Notes: a model not told the origin generated them from the letters alone. Shown: positions 7,745 to 15,658, counted from the stretch's first letter. The stretch is 33,602 nt of DNA from an uncultured Anaerolineales bacterium (GCA_903872065.1 CAIQJJ010000772.1:1-33602), one strand, 5' to 3'. Numbers and translations are program-made.

Positions 7745-8194
7745 ATGTTTCGCAAACGCTCTTCCCCCGCTCCGACCTCAACCGCCGCCGCTCCCGCCGC
7801 CGCCGACCGGATCACTTCGGTATTGGGCCCCGGGATTACCTGGAAGGGACAGTTGGGCGGAAGCGGGGGTGTGCGTATCGAGGGCGCATTTGAAGGGGAT
7901 ATCGCCCTGCGCGGGCTGCTGGTTGTCGGCGAAACCGGGCGCGTCACCTGCCAGACGATCAAGGCGCACACCGTCATCATCGCCGGGCTGGTGCGCGGCG
8001 ACATTTTCGCCGAAAAGCTCGAAATCCGCGCCACGGGGCGCGTGTGGGGCAATGTCGTCTCAGTCGCTTTTACCACGGAAGAGGGCGCTTTCTTGCGCGG
8101 CCAGATTCGGATGGAAGAACAGGTAGATTTGGGCCTGGCTGCCCCCGCCGAAAGCGCCCCCTCGCCCGAAGAAGCGGGCGGCGGGGCGCCGTAG
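7745..8194 (+). CDS. Bactofilin (polymer-forming cytoskeletal protein)
   Basis: The 149-residue protein has a disordered Ala/Pro/Ser-rich N-terminus (1-24), then the bactofilin (DUF583) beta-helix core: VLGPGITWKGQLGGSGGVRIEGAFEGDI, followed by glycine-spaced repeats such as GLVRGDIFAEKLEIRATGRVWGNV. A Pro/Glu/Gly-rich tail follows. Bactofilins self-assemble into membrane-associated filaments without nucleotides and organise cell-shape or envelope enzymes. The gene starts 8 bp after fabI, with no strong Shine-Dalgarno, suggesting translational coupling. It converges with the zinc-ribbon membrane protein 20 bp away. No peptidase partner is adjacent, so its specific role here is unknown. Confidence 0.88.
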   Translation: MFRKRSSPAPTSTAAAPAAADRITSVLGPGITWKGQLGGSGGVRIEGAFEGDIALRGLLVVGETGRVTCQTIKAHTVIIAGLVRGDIFAEKLEIRATGRVWGNVVSVAFTTEEGAFLRGQIRMEEQVDLGLAAPAESAPSPEEAGGGAP

Positions 8195-8214
8195 GCCGGA
8201 GGCGGCGCGCCAGG

Positions 8215-8667
8215 CTACTGGTTGTGATGGTGATGCCGCCGCCGGTACAAATTGCTGCGCTTACAGTCAGAACAGCGATAACGTCCCAAATGGCCGCGCA
8301 GCACAACCGTAATCAGGCGATCGAGCGTCGTGCGGTGAACGCGATGGAGTGCTCCGTTGCAGTGCGGGCAAATATCTTGCGCAACGCGCGGAATGCGAGA
8401 TAAGCTCCACCTTCGCAGCGCCTCATAAACAGCCAGAAGAACGATCAGGCCGAGCAGAGCGCCCCACACCGCCAACGGAGTATTTCTGATACCGTCTTCA
8501 ATCGCCAGGCCGGCGTCTACAAACGTTTGCTTCAACCACCCTTTGAAATACCCCAACATCACCACACTGCCGATCACTGTGGCCGCGACCATCCCCCCAA
8601 TGATCAAAAACTTATTCCGCCTCTGACGCGACCGGTTTGTCAGGCGCTTTTTTGACTGGATTACCAT
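8215..8667 (-). CDS. Small membrane protein with C-terminal zinc ribbon
   Basis: The 150-residue protein has a basic N-terminus (residues 1-19), two transmembrane helices (about 20-41 and 65-84) and a cytoplasmic-looking tail with two CxxC pairs (C100/C103 and C132/C135), a likely zinc ribbon. It ends RRRHHHHNQ, an unusual natural His cluster that might also bind metal. It follows the deaminase by 2 bp with GAGGAG inside the upstream gene's end, so it is translationally coupled. No function is recognised. The positive-inside rule would put both ends in the cytoplasm. Confidence 0.75.
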   Translation of the reverse strand: MVIQSKKRLTNRSRQRRNKFLIIGGMVAATVIGSVVMLGYFKGWLKQTFVDAGLAIEDGIRNTPLAVWGALLGLIVLLAVYEALRRWSLSRIPRVAQDICPHCNGALHRVHRTTLDRLITVVLRGHLGRYRCSDCKRSNLYRRRHHHHNQ

Positions 8668-8669
8668 CC

Positions 8670-9362
8670 TTATACTCCTCGCTCAAGCCTCTGCCAGAGA
8701 ACCTCAAAAACTTGCTGCGCTGGCAGATCCGCTTCGGCCCAGCGGCGGAGTTCGCCGCTTTCATACAAATTGAAACCCAACTGAACGCCGGCCGGGTTGA
8801 ACTGTTCCATGCGCCGGCACCAGTCCGCTACCCGCCCTCCCGAACGCCCCATGTACCAGGCAATGCCTAAGCCAACGATACTATTTGGAACCGGGGAAGA
8901 CTCGGCGCGGCGCGCGGTAAAATCCGTCTCTCCAGGGCCAAACGTCTTAATTGGCTTGCGGCTAAGGTAAGGCGTCGTCCCTAGCAAATTAACGCTGCCC
9001 GACCAGACATCCTGGCTGCCATAATGCAAGGTGCGGATGCCGGACATATAAAACGCTCCCATGCACAAAGGGCAAGGCTCGGTGGTGGTGTATAAAGCCC
9101 ACTCGCGGCGGTCGCCCTGGTCAACGCCCAAGGCAAGCAGCGCATTCAACTCAGCGTGCGCCAGTTCCGTCTGGCAGACCTGGCCATCGGGCGCTGAGTC
9201 TGCATAGATCCGGTTGCGCCCACGAGCGAGAACCTGCCCCTGAGCATCAATCACCACCGCCCCAATCGGAATCGTCCCCTCGCAAAAAGCCTGCCAGCTT
9301 TCTTCCAGGCACGCCTGCCAATGCGGCGTCAACGAAGACCAACCTGCCTCAACCTGAGACAT
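8670..9362 (-). CDS. Zinc-dependent nucleoside/tRNA-adenosine-type deaminase
   Basis: The 230-residue protein has the cytidine-deaminase-fold zinc site: HAE at 69-71 and PCPLC at 96-100 within TTTEPCPLCMGAFYMSGI. This layout is closest to the TadA/guanine deaminase branch (hydrolytic deamination of a base in a nucleotide, nucleoside or tRNA). The C-terminal 90 residues extend past a minimal TadA, so its substrate is uncertain. I choose ATG 9362 because GGAG precedes it by about 8 nt; a GTG at 9389 is an alternative. The start overlaps the selD stop by 14 nt, which indicates coupled translation. The selD link is positional only. Confidence 0.8.
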   Translation of the reverse strand: MSQVEAGWSSLTPHWQACLEESWQAFCEGTIPIGAVVIDAQGQVLARGRNRIYADSAPDGQVCQTELAHAELNALLALGVDQGDRREWALYTTTEPCPLCMGAFYMSGIRTLHYGSQDVWSGSVNLLGTTPYLSRKPIKTFGPGETDFTARRAESSPVPNSIVGLGIAWYMGRSGGRVADWCRRMEQFNPAGVQLGFNLYESGELRRWAEADLPAQQVFEVLWQRLERGV

Positions 9363-10416
9363 CAATGCCATCTCCTGCAACAGCTTCACCGATCACCCAG
9401 GCCGGCTGATCAAGCGCCGCAGCCCGCGCCAGGAAAGAATCCACCTTGCCAGGCGCGAGCGCCAACAGCAATCCTCCGCTGGTCTGGGGATCAAAGAGAA
9501 GCATCTGCGCTGCTTCATCTGCCGCAGCCGGGTCAAACTGGACCCGTGGGCCATAATACAAGCGATTGTCCGACGCCCCGCCCGGAAAAGTCCACGCCTC
9601 TGCATAACGACGGGCGCAAGAGACAAACGGAATGCGACTGTACTCGAAACGCAGGCCAACCCTGGAAGCGTCAGCCATTTCCAGGGCATGTCCTAGCAGG
9701 CTGTATCCAGTAATATCGGTCCCACCACGCACGCCAAACTCAAGCGCCAACTTGCCGGCGCGATCGTTCAAGCGCGCCATCCAGTCCACCACCTCCGCCA
9801 CATCCTCCGGCGCGGCCAGTTCGCGCTTCAAAGCCGTGGTGGTCACGCCAAAACCCAACGGCTTAGTCAACACCAGCCGGTCGCCAACCCTGACACCGCC
9901 TTTGGTCACGGTCTGCGAGGGATTGACAAAACCGACCACGACCAGCCCAAATTTTGGATCTTTGTCTTGCACGGTGTGACCGCCAGCGATCACCACTCCC
10001 GCCTGCCGGCATTTCTCCGCTCCCCCGCGCAAAATCGCCGCCACAAGTTCTTCGGGCAGGTCGGGGGGCAAAGCAGCAATATTGAGCGCCAAAAACGGCT
10101 GCCCCCCCATGGCATACACATCGGAAAGCGCATTGGCGGCGGCAATCGCGCCGTAATCGTAGGCGTTATCCACCACCGGCGTGAAGAAATCGGTCGTTAA
10201 GACCAAAGCCCGCTCCTGGTCAAGCCGCCAGACGGCGGCGTCATCAGGATCGCCCAGGCCAACCAACAAATTGGGGTAATCGGCCGGGCTGAACAAGTTT
10301 TGCAAAGGGCGCAGCACGTGCGCCAGCGTCTCCGCATTCAATTTGGATGCTCAGCCCGCGCAACTGGACAAAGCAGTCAGGCGAATTTGACGGCCTGTCA
10401 CCGGAAGATCATTCAT
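9349..10416 (-). CDS. selD: Selenide, water dikinase, a selenoprotein with in-frame UGA
   Basis: SelD makes selenophosphate from selenide and ATP, the selenium donor for Sec-tRNA and selenouridine. The frame open from 10341 lacks the catalytic N-terminus. Extending upstream gives ATG 10416 with GAGGAG six bases before it, and 22 codons later a TGA (10353-10351) in the context SSCAG-Sec-ASKLN. Sec22 and Lys25 match the spacing of the essential Cys17 and Lys20 of E. coli SelD. Total length is 355 residues including Sec, as usual. Later motifs include TDFFTPVVDNAYDYGAIAA and GGHTVQDKDPKFG. A SECIS-like hairpin follows the UGA. Automated calls would start wrongly at the TTG at 10341. It heads an operon with the deaminase and the zinc-ribbon protein. 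Confidence 0.93.
10308..10324 (-). promoter_or_regulatory. Bacterial SECIS-like hairpin in selD
   Basis: On the minus strand GGCGCA (10324-10319) and TGCGCC (10313-10308) form a perfect 6-bp stem with a 5-nt loop, CGTGC, that has G as its second base. The loop begins about 33 nt after the UGA. This falls inside the loose bacterial SECIS rules (loop 16-37 nt downstream, early G in the loop) from family knowledge. Confidence 0.55.
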
Positions 10417-10443
10417 GCCAAACTCCTCATCAAATAATAGCAA

Positions 10444-10451
10444 ATTCTAGC
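10444..10451 (-). promoter_or_regulatory. Extended -10 promoter element for selD
   Basis: Minus-strand TGCTAGAAT has TAGAAT at 10449-10444 with a TG one base upstream. It predicts a start near 10437, leaving about 20 nt before the selD ATG. No convincing -35 is seen, as is common for extended -10 promoters. Confidence 0.4.
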
Positions 10452-10520
10452 ATACCTGTAGCAAGAATGGAGGATTTTGGCAGCAAAGTGAAAAATCGGT
10501 CAGCAGAAAACGAGATGTCT

Positions 10521-10529
10521 TGGTAAAAT
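10521..10529 (+). promoter_or_regulatory. Extended -10 giving a leaderless GNAT transcript
   Basis: TGGTAAAAT has TAAAAT at 10524-10529 with TG one base upstream. A start seven bases on falls at 10536, the A of the ATG. No Shine-Dalgarno is present. Confidence 0.45.
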
Positions 10530-10535
10530 TTGCTT

Positions 10536-11537
10536 ATGGCCGCCGTCACCGCACCTTTGACCGGGTCTACCAATCATCTTCGCCCGTTTAACTCCAGTCG
10601 CGACTTGAAATCCGCCGCCGATCTGGTAGATTTGTGTTTTTCCGCCACACTCGACCCAGACGGGCAGAGTTATTTGCGCCATTTGCGCGAAACCGCCAGC
10701 GGCCTCCCCTTCTTTGGGTTGGAAAAACTTTGGGGAATGTCCTCTTTGCCGCCGGTTGGCTATGTCTGGGAGGAAGAACAACGGCTGGTCGGTTATTTAA
10801 GTGTCATTCCGTTTATTTTTAGAAATCAGCGCCGTTATTTGATCGCCAATGTAGCCGTTCATCCCGACTGGCGCGGGCGCGGAATCGGCAAAGCGCTCAC
10901 CCACCGCGCCATCGAACACGCTCGTGAACACCACGCCCACTCCGCCTGGCTGCAAGTGCGCGACGACAACGCGCCAGCAGTTCATATTTACCAGGCGCTT
11001 GGATTTTTGGAACGAGCGCGCCGCACCACCTGGATCAGCGAGAGCCTGCAAGAAAAAGATGTCGCAGAAACAGGGGAACAAGTGGTGAGCATCAGCAAGC
11101 GTCATACCTGGCACTGGGATTTGCAGCGTCGTTGGTTGGATCGCATCTACCCGCTCGACTTATCCTGGCACATCCCATTCGATCGCCGGGTGATTGAACC
11201 AGGTTTCGTGGGCAGTCTGTACCGCTTCTTTACATTCGTTTATCCACGCCATTGGGTAGCCCAATACAAAAACAAAATCTGCGGCATTCTCACCTGCCTG
11301 CCCACAGATGGTTATGCAGATGGGCTTTGGCTGGCCGCGCCTGGCGAGGAAAACACCCTGCCAGACGAAGCCTGCCAAACGGCCATTCGGACTTTGCTGA
11401 TTCACGCCCGTAAGACGGTCTCGCCGCTGCGGCCGTTAAGCTTGAATTACCCGGCTGGCCTATGGGTTGACCCGATCCAGGCCGCCGGCTTCCACCTCCA
11501 ACAAACCTTAATCTGGATGGAGTACCCCCTGGGTTGA
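10536..11537 (+). CDS. GNAT-family N-acetyltransferase
   Basis: The 333-residue protein has one clear GNAT domain at about residues 15-165. The acetyl-CoA binding motif is VAVHPDWRGRGIGKALTHRA, preceded by the beta-strand RRYLIANVAV and followed by DDNAPAVHIYQALGFLERARRTTWI. The C-terminal half (about 170-333) resembles a second, degenerate acetyltransferase-like fold that lacks the CoA motif. The acceptor substrate is unknown. ATG 10536 is chosen because a -10 element lies 7 nt upstream, making the transcript leaderless; an in-frame TTG two codons earlier is less likely. It is divergent from selD. Its stop codon overlaps the -35 of the next promoter. Confidence 0.85.
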   Translation: MAAVTAPLTGSTNHLRPFNSSRDLKSAADLVDLCFSATLDPDGQSYLRHLRETASGLPFFGLEKLWGMSSLPPVGYVWEEEQRLVGYLSVIPFIFRNQRRYLIANVAVHPDWRGRGIGKALTHRAIEHAREHHAHSAWLQVRDDNAPAVHIYQALGFLERARRTTWISESLQEKDVAETGEQVVSISKRHTWHWDLQRRWLDRIYPLDLSWHIPFDRRVIEPGFVGSLYRFFTFVYPRHWVAQYKNKICGILTCLPTDGYADGLWLAAPGEENTLPDEACQTAIRTLLIHARKTVSPLRPLSLNYPAGLWVDPIQAAGFHLQQTLIWMEYPLG

Positions 11538-11562
11538 CTTTTCCTCTTTCCGCGTTTATACT
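11534..11562 (+). promoter_or_regulatory. Near-consensus sigma70 promoter at the end of the GNAT gene
   Basis: TTGACT (11534-11539), exactly 17 nt, and TATACT (11557-11562) give one of the best promoters in the window. The -35 overlaps the GNAT stop codon. It predicts a transcript from about 11569 that first passes through a structured region. Confidence 0.65.
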
Positions 11563-11568
11563 CATAGA

Positions 11569-11709
11569 AGAAGGGGCCTCCCTTGAATTAACCTTTCCCC
11601 TTCTAAGGTTTAACTTGACCCAAAGAGATTATCCCGCTATGCGATTCTTCGCTTCACCGACAATTGATCTACCTGAATAACAGAGGCACGCGTCCGCGCG
11701 TGCCTTTTT
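11569..11709 (+). ncRNA. Candidate ~140-nt structured RNA or riboregulatory leader
   Basis: Between the strong promoter and an intrinsic terminator there is no credible ORF. The RNA would start with AGAAGGGG (11569-11576), which can pair with CCCCTTCT (11597-11604). AACCTT (11590-11595) can pair with AAGGTT (11605-11610) in an alternative stem that interleaves with the first; with no linker between the right arms, the two probably exclude each other. The RNA ends at the 8-bp terminator at 11685-11709. Readthrough reaches the SWIM gene 33 nt later. It may be a free sRNA or a switch controlling that gene. I recognise no RNA family. Confidence 0.5.
11684..11709 (+). terminator. Strong intrinsic terminator before the SWIM protein gene
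   Basis: GGCACGCG (11685-11692), loop TCCG, and CGCGTGCC (11697-11704) form a perfect 8-bp stem (9 with the flanking A-T), followed by five T residues. It sits between the upstream promoter and the SWIM gene, so it either ends an sRNA or attenuates the gene. Confidence 0.75.
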
Positions 11710-11741
11710 CTATCTTTTCTAAAATAAAGGAGCGTATCAAT

Positions 11742-12002
11742 ATGATGGATTCTGCGATGACGAACAAAATTCAAAAGGCCAAGCGGTATGCCAGCGAAGA
11801 ACGTAACCGCATCCACATCCAAACACTTACTGTGAAATTCGATGGAGCCAATAACCCCCACGAAGTCACTTTTCAAAACGGCGCATGGCTTTGCGACTGC
11901 GATTTCTTTTCGACCCGCGGCACTTGCAGCCACACCATGGCCATCGAAATGATCCTGGAAGAAGCGAAACTTAATCTGCTTACCCCAAATTCAGGTTCCT
12001 AA
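11742..12002 (+). CDS. Small SWIM-type zinc-finger protein
   Basis: The 86-residue protein contains a SWIM motif: C51-x-C53-x8-C62-x-H64 (CDCDFFSTRGTCSH), preceded by two beta-strands (HIQTLTVKF and HEVTFQNGAWLC) that fit the SWIM fold. SWIM domains bind zinc and usually DNA, RNA or protein. Here the domain stands alone rather than attached to an SNF2 helicase, so the partner is unknown. ATG 11742 is supported by AAGGAG at 11727-11732; the longer upstream frame would cross the terminator hairpin. The gene lies behind a putative RNA switch and is ended by a bidirectional terminator. Confidence 0.75.
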   Translation: MMDSAMTNKIQKAKRYASEERNRIHIQTLTVKFDGANNPHEVTFQNGAWLCDCDFFSTRGTCSHTMAIEMILEEAKLNLLTPNSGS

Positions 12003-12046
12003 GAAACATAGCGCTTCATCAACCGGCGCACAAGCGCCTCGTAACC

Positions 12047-12081
12047 AAAAAAGACTGCCGCCCAAAGCGACAGTCTTTTTT
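12047..12081. terminator. Bidirectional intrinsic terminator between the SWIM gene and asd
   Basis: GACTGCCG (12053-12060) can pair with CGACAGTC (12068-12075) with one mismatch. The stem is flanked by six A residues on the left and six T residues on the right, so it can terminate transcripts from both convergent genes. Confidence 0.85.
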
Positions 12082-12101
12082 GATGAGCAAGCGCCGCCCA
12101 A

Positions 12102-13163
12102 TCAGGGGGCCGGAATCAAACCCATTTTCACCAGCAATTCCGCATTGAGCAGCGAACCGCCCGCCGCGCCGCGCACGGTGTTATGCGAAAAAACAACCAT
12201 TTTCAGGTGGAAGAGCGGGTCTGAGCGCAGCCGTCCCACCACCGTACTCATCCCCTTTCCCGTCCGGCGGTCGAGGCGCGGCTGCGGCCGGTCGGGTTCG
12301 CTGCGCAGATCGATCACCGGGTTCGGCGCCCAGGGCAGGTCGCGGGCGATCTCCGGGCCGCGATAGGCGCGCAATACCTGCGCGGCATCCTCCACCGAGG
12401 CCGGCTGCCCCAACTCAACGCTGATGCACAAGGTATGCCCGTCGCTGACCGGGACGCGGTTGGTATGCGCCGAGGCCTGAAAATCCGCCAGTTCGATGCT
12501 TTCGCCGGTAAATGTACCCAACATCTTACGCGGCTCCCATTCCACCTTGGCTTCTTCGTCCCCGATATAAGGCACGACATTGTCCAAAATATCATAGGAA
12601 GCGATCCCCGGGTAACCTGCCCCAGAAATCGCCTGCATCGAGACTGCAAAGAGCTTTTTCAGCCCAAAGGCGTCTTGCAGCGCCTTCAGAGCTACGGTCA
12701 TCCCCGTACTGGTGCAGTTAGGGTTCGTCACAATCAGCCCACTCCAGCCGCGGCGCTCTCGCTGCGCCTTCACGAGATTGGCGTGATCGGCGTTGACTTC
12801 GGGCAGAATGATCGGGACATCCGGCTCTTTGCGAAAGGCAGAAGCATTCGAACAAACCGCAATCCCTTTTTGCGCCAGGGCTGGCTCGGCCTCTTTGGCA
12901 ATCCCCGCCGGCAAAGCCGAAAATGCCACCGCCACATCATATTCGACCGGAGTAGTCGGCAGCACCTGCATTTTGGCCGCCCATTCGGGCATGGCAGTAT
13001 CCATCAACCAGTGGCACGCCTCTCCATAAGCATGCCCGACCGAACGATCGGAGCCGGTCAGGACAGCCACTTCAAACCACGGGTGATGATCCAATAATTG
13101 GACAAAGCGTTGTCCTACAGTGCCGGTGGCGCCGAGGATCGCAACAGGAATACGCTGAGACAT
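12102..13163 (-). CDS. asd: Aspartate-semialdehyde dehydrogenase, archaeal/fungal type
   Basis: The 353-residue enzyme reduces 4-aspartyl phosphate to aspartate semialdehyde with NADPH, the branch point to lysine, threonine and methionine. Seen: the NADP-binding GATGTVGQRF (11-20), catalytic Cys150 in NPNCTSTG, and later TGKGMSTVVGRLR and FSHNTVRGAAGG. The Cys environment and the C-terminal GASVLNAE-like end place it in the archaeal/fungal branch rather than the E. coli one. GAGGAG lies 6 nt before ATG 13163. It starts 24 bp after the PEP-binding protein gene on the same strand and is the last gene of the long minus-strand block, closed by the terminator at 12047-12081. Confidence 0.95.
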   Translation of the reverse strand: MSQRIPVAILGATGTVGQRFVQLLDHHPWFEVAVLTGSDRSVGHAYGEACHWLMDTAMPEWAAKMQVLPTTPVEYDVAVAFSALPAGIAKEAEPALAQKGIAVCSNASAFRKEPDVPIILPEVNADHANLVKAQRERRGWSGLIVTNPNCTSTGMTVALKALQDAFGLKKLFAVSMQAISGAGYPGIASYDILDNVVPYIGDEEAKVEWEPRKMLGTFTGESIELADFQASAHTNRVPVSDGHTLCISVELGQPASVEDAAQVLRAYRGPEIARDLPWAPNPVIDLRSEPDRPQPRLDRRTGKGMSTVVGRLRSDPLFHLKMVVFSHNTVRGAAGGSLLNAELLVKMGLIPAP

Positions 13164-13187
13164 ATAAAACTCCTCTTTCGGAAAATT

Positions 13188-15578
13188 CTAGGGTCTTCCC
13201 TCACTGAAATAGCCCAGGCCATATTCGCCATCCATCGCGATTTTGAGATGCCAGCCAGGGCGTTCCGTAGGAACGTGAATCACCTTCATGCAGCGGCTGG
13301 CGTTCGACGGTTTAAGGTCGAGCAAATGCGACATTTGGTCGGCAGACTGATTGAGGAAATCCCAATTCAAAATATCGCGCACGGGCAGCTTGCCCGGCGC
13401 AGACGAAACGTCATGCGCTGCCGCGCTGCCAGGGTCTTCGGGGTAAACCCCCAACGGGTAGATCTGCGTTTCGACCAGGTCTTGGAAGAAATGCGTCCCA
13501 TAAGATGGCTCTGAAGTGTAGCCGCCTTGTTTGACCGCCACCTCGACCAAAGCCCGCGTATTGAAAATATCCGCGTAGGTAACCGGGACGCCTTGCTGAT
13601 AGTCGGACGATCCCCAGCGACCAGGCCCGATCAGGACAAAAACCTTCCCCTCCAGCGTTTTGTTCAAATGCCCTACCAACCTGGCAACATCCGTATAATC
13701 GCGCGAGCTTTCTAACTGGCGATAGAGCAGGGGGTCAACATAGACCACATATTCCACCTGCTCCACCAATCCTTGCGGCGCCATTTGCGTACTCAAGAAA
13801 AGCCAGTCTCCGGTTGGAATATTCGCCAGCTTGATCTTCTCTACACCGCCGGTCTTGTGACCCAGGTTTTGCGGGCGGCACTGCAGCAGGTGAAAGTTCA
13901 AAGCCGGCCGGCCGGTCGGAGTGGGCGCCAGCGAAACAGCAAACTCCAGGTCTACCGGAAGCTGATACTGTTCCGCAACCCGCTTCAGCACTTCCTTGAC
14001 CAGGCGCACAAAATCGCTGCGCTGCAGCAGCCCGTCAAAAGTCAGCACCATCTGATCGGGCTGCAAGTGCGAACCAATGGACAGCGGCGGGCGAATGGTA
14101 TCGCCATCATCTACCGAGGCGATCCAACGCAAAGCTTGAAAATCTGGCCCCAACACCTCTTCAAGCGGCAGCGTCGCCAGCGAATTTTGTTTCAGGTTCA
14201 ACACATCCACAAAATGCTGTGAATAATAACGGATCGCTTTACGGGTCACCTCGGGACGCAGTTGCGGGTGGCTGAGGTTGATCAAACGCGGGTAGTCATT
14301 CGCTACCCGCTCAACCGCGCGCGTGCCAAGCCCCATCACCAGGCGCACAAAACCCTCTTCCCGCCGCAGCCGCGGATTCCAGACAATCGGGCTGAGGCTG
14401 TAAGCCACGCCGGCCAGGGTGGGGAAATAATAGTCACGGTGGCGCTCTCCCTGGACCTCTTGCAGCAAAATCGCCATGCGCTCATCATAATCAATCAAGC
14501 CCATCCGCCGGCGGTACATTAACGCGTCTGGGCTGTAGACACTGGCGTAAATGCGCCGGATCGCCAGCGTCAGATCGCGCAGGTTCTCTTTGACCGTCCC
14601 CTGGTTAGGGCAGAAGAAGCTGGCGTATTTGCCGGCAAACGAAGTGCCAAAATTGTCTTCAAGCAAACTGGAGGAGCGCACGATCAGCGGGGTCTTGCCG
14701 ACATCCGTCAGAATATCCCGCAATTGGTCCGCGATCTCCTCAGGAAACCGCCCCTGGGTATAGCGATCTTGAATTGATGGATACTCCGCCCGGATTTGGT
14801 CGGCAGACTTATATTTTTGATCCAGCAGTTCCACCCCGTTCAAAGCCAAAAAATCGTAGAACACATCCGCCGCCACAAAGTACGAGCGCGGGATGGTGAT
14901 GCGCTCAAAGATCTCAGGCGCGGTATTTTGCAAGATTTTGTAAGCCAGGAGCAAGCCGGCCGCTTTGCCGCCGATCTTGCCAGTGCCGATGCGATTGGTA
15001 AGAATGGTGCGAAAATCAGTGGTGGTAAACCAACGTTTGGCGATCCGAATGAACGCAAGCTGATCGCTGATCAGGCTTTTCAACAGCACAACCACCAATT
15101 CTTGCAAATGGTGGTTGATCGCTGCGCTTTGTTCGGCCGGCAGCGCCTCATATTTTTCCGCCTGCTTCAAGACCATCTCCAGCGGGGCCAGTTCCGGGTT
15201 GAAGGTCAGGTTAATATCCGACGAGAGACCCACCGCGTGCTGGACATTGATCAGCAGGTTATTGATAATCCGGTGCACCAGTTCCAACGGCAGGTTATAG
15301 GCAAAGTAGAAGTCCGTCAGATGATCGCGAATCAACCCCAGGCGCTGCTCCCACTGTTCAGCCGTCTCCTCCCAAAGCGGATTGCTCAAGCCCTCACGCT
15401 GCTGCGAAAGGACCGCTTTTTCTTGTACTTCTTGTTCAAAATGCGAGGTCGTAATAATGCCGCGATGAAAAAGCTCGGCGCGCATTTCTTCCCGAATCCG
15501 CCGCGCCAGCATGGGATATTGGGCAATCAACAAATAGATGTTTAAAATCTTGGGCGATTCGTTTGGAATACGGTGCAT
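13188..15578 (-). CDS. PEP/pyruvate-binding (PPDK/PpsA N-terminal-like) protein
   Basis: The 796-residue protein contains a PPDK_N ATP-grasp-like domain from about residue 200: GGKAAGLLLAYKILQ, then TPLIVRSSSLLEDNFGTSFAGKYASFF, then RMAILLQEVQG. A distinct C-terminal region carries KVFVLIGPGRWGSSDYQQG and GTHFFQDLVETQIYPLGVYP. The swivelling phosphohistidine domain (TSH motif) and the PEP-utilising TIM barrel of PEP synthase or PPDK are not visible, so it cannot be a complete dikinase. Such proteins are known from Chloroflexota and Bacteroidota, without a settled role. ATG 15578 has no clear Shine-Dalgarno; a TTG three codons earlier is an alternative. It lies between gdhA and asd on the same strand. 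Confidence 0.8.
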   Translation of the reverse strand: MHRIPNESPKILNIYLLIAQYPMLARRIREEMRAELFHRGIITTSHFEQEVQEKAVLSQQREGLSNPLWEETAEQWEQRLGLIRDHLTDFYFAYNLPLELVHRIINNLLINVQHAVGLSSDINLTFNPELAPLEMVLKQAEKYEALPAEQSAAINHHLQELVVVLLKSLISDQLAFIRIAKRWFTTTDFRTILTNRIGTGKIGGKAAGLLLAYKILQNTAPEIFERITIPRSYFVAADVFYDFLALNGVELLDQKYKSADQIRAEYPSIQDRYTQGRFPEEIADQLRDILTDVGKTPLIVRSSSLLEDNFGTSFAGKYASFFCPNQGTVKENLRDLTLAIRRIYASVYSPDALMYRRRMGLIDYDERMAILLQEVQGERHRDYYFPTLAGVAYSLSPIVWNPRLRREEGFVRLVMGLGTRAVERVANDYPRLINLSHPQLRPEVTRKAIRYYSQHFVDVLNLKQNSLATLPLEEVLGPDFQALRWIASVDDGDTIRPPLSIGSHLQPDQMVLTFDGLLQRSDFVRLVKEVLKRVAEQYQLPVDLEFAVSLAPTPTGRPALNFHLLQCRPQNLGHKTGGVEKIKLANIPTGDWLFLSTQMAPQGLVEQVEYVVYVDPLLYRQLESSRDYTDVARLVGHLNKTLEGKVFVLIGPGRWGSSDYQQGVPVTYADIFNTRALVEVAVKQGGYTSEPSYGTHFFQDLVETQIYPLGVYPEDPGSAAAHDVSSAPGKLPVRDILNWDFLNQSADQMSHLLDLKPSNASRCMKVIHVPTERPGWHLKIAMDGEYGLGYFSEGRP

Positions 15579-15606
15579 AGTGACCAATCAGTGACAAACA
15601 ATGCAA

Positions 15607-15641
15607 GGGCAAGCTGCGCAGGTAGACTGCGCAGCTTGCCC
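15607..15641 (-). terminator. 15-bp perfect hairpin after gdhA
   Basis: GGGCAAGCTGCGCAG (15607-15621) and its exact complement (15627-15641) enclose a 5-nt loop, starting 18 nt beyond the gdhA stop. There is no proper T-tract, so it may stabilise the gdhA mRNA 3' end or stop transcription only partly before the PEP-binding gene. Confidence 0.55.
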
Positions 15642-15658
15642 ACTTGAAAATAAATTTT

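Noticed and set aside
11569-11610. H-type pseudoknot in the candidate RNA
   Set aside because: The two stems interleave, but their right arms are directly adjacent with no linker to cross the first 8-bp stem, so alternative pairing is more plausible than a pseudoknot.
14262-14522. Plus-strand ORFs across 13,200-16,900
   Set aside because: All lie opposite strongly supported minus-strand genes (PEP-binding protein and gdhA) and show no family signatures.
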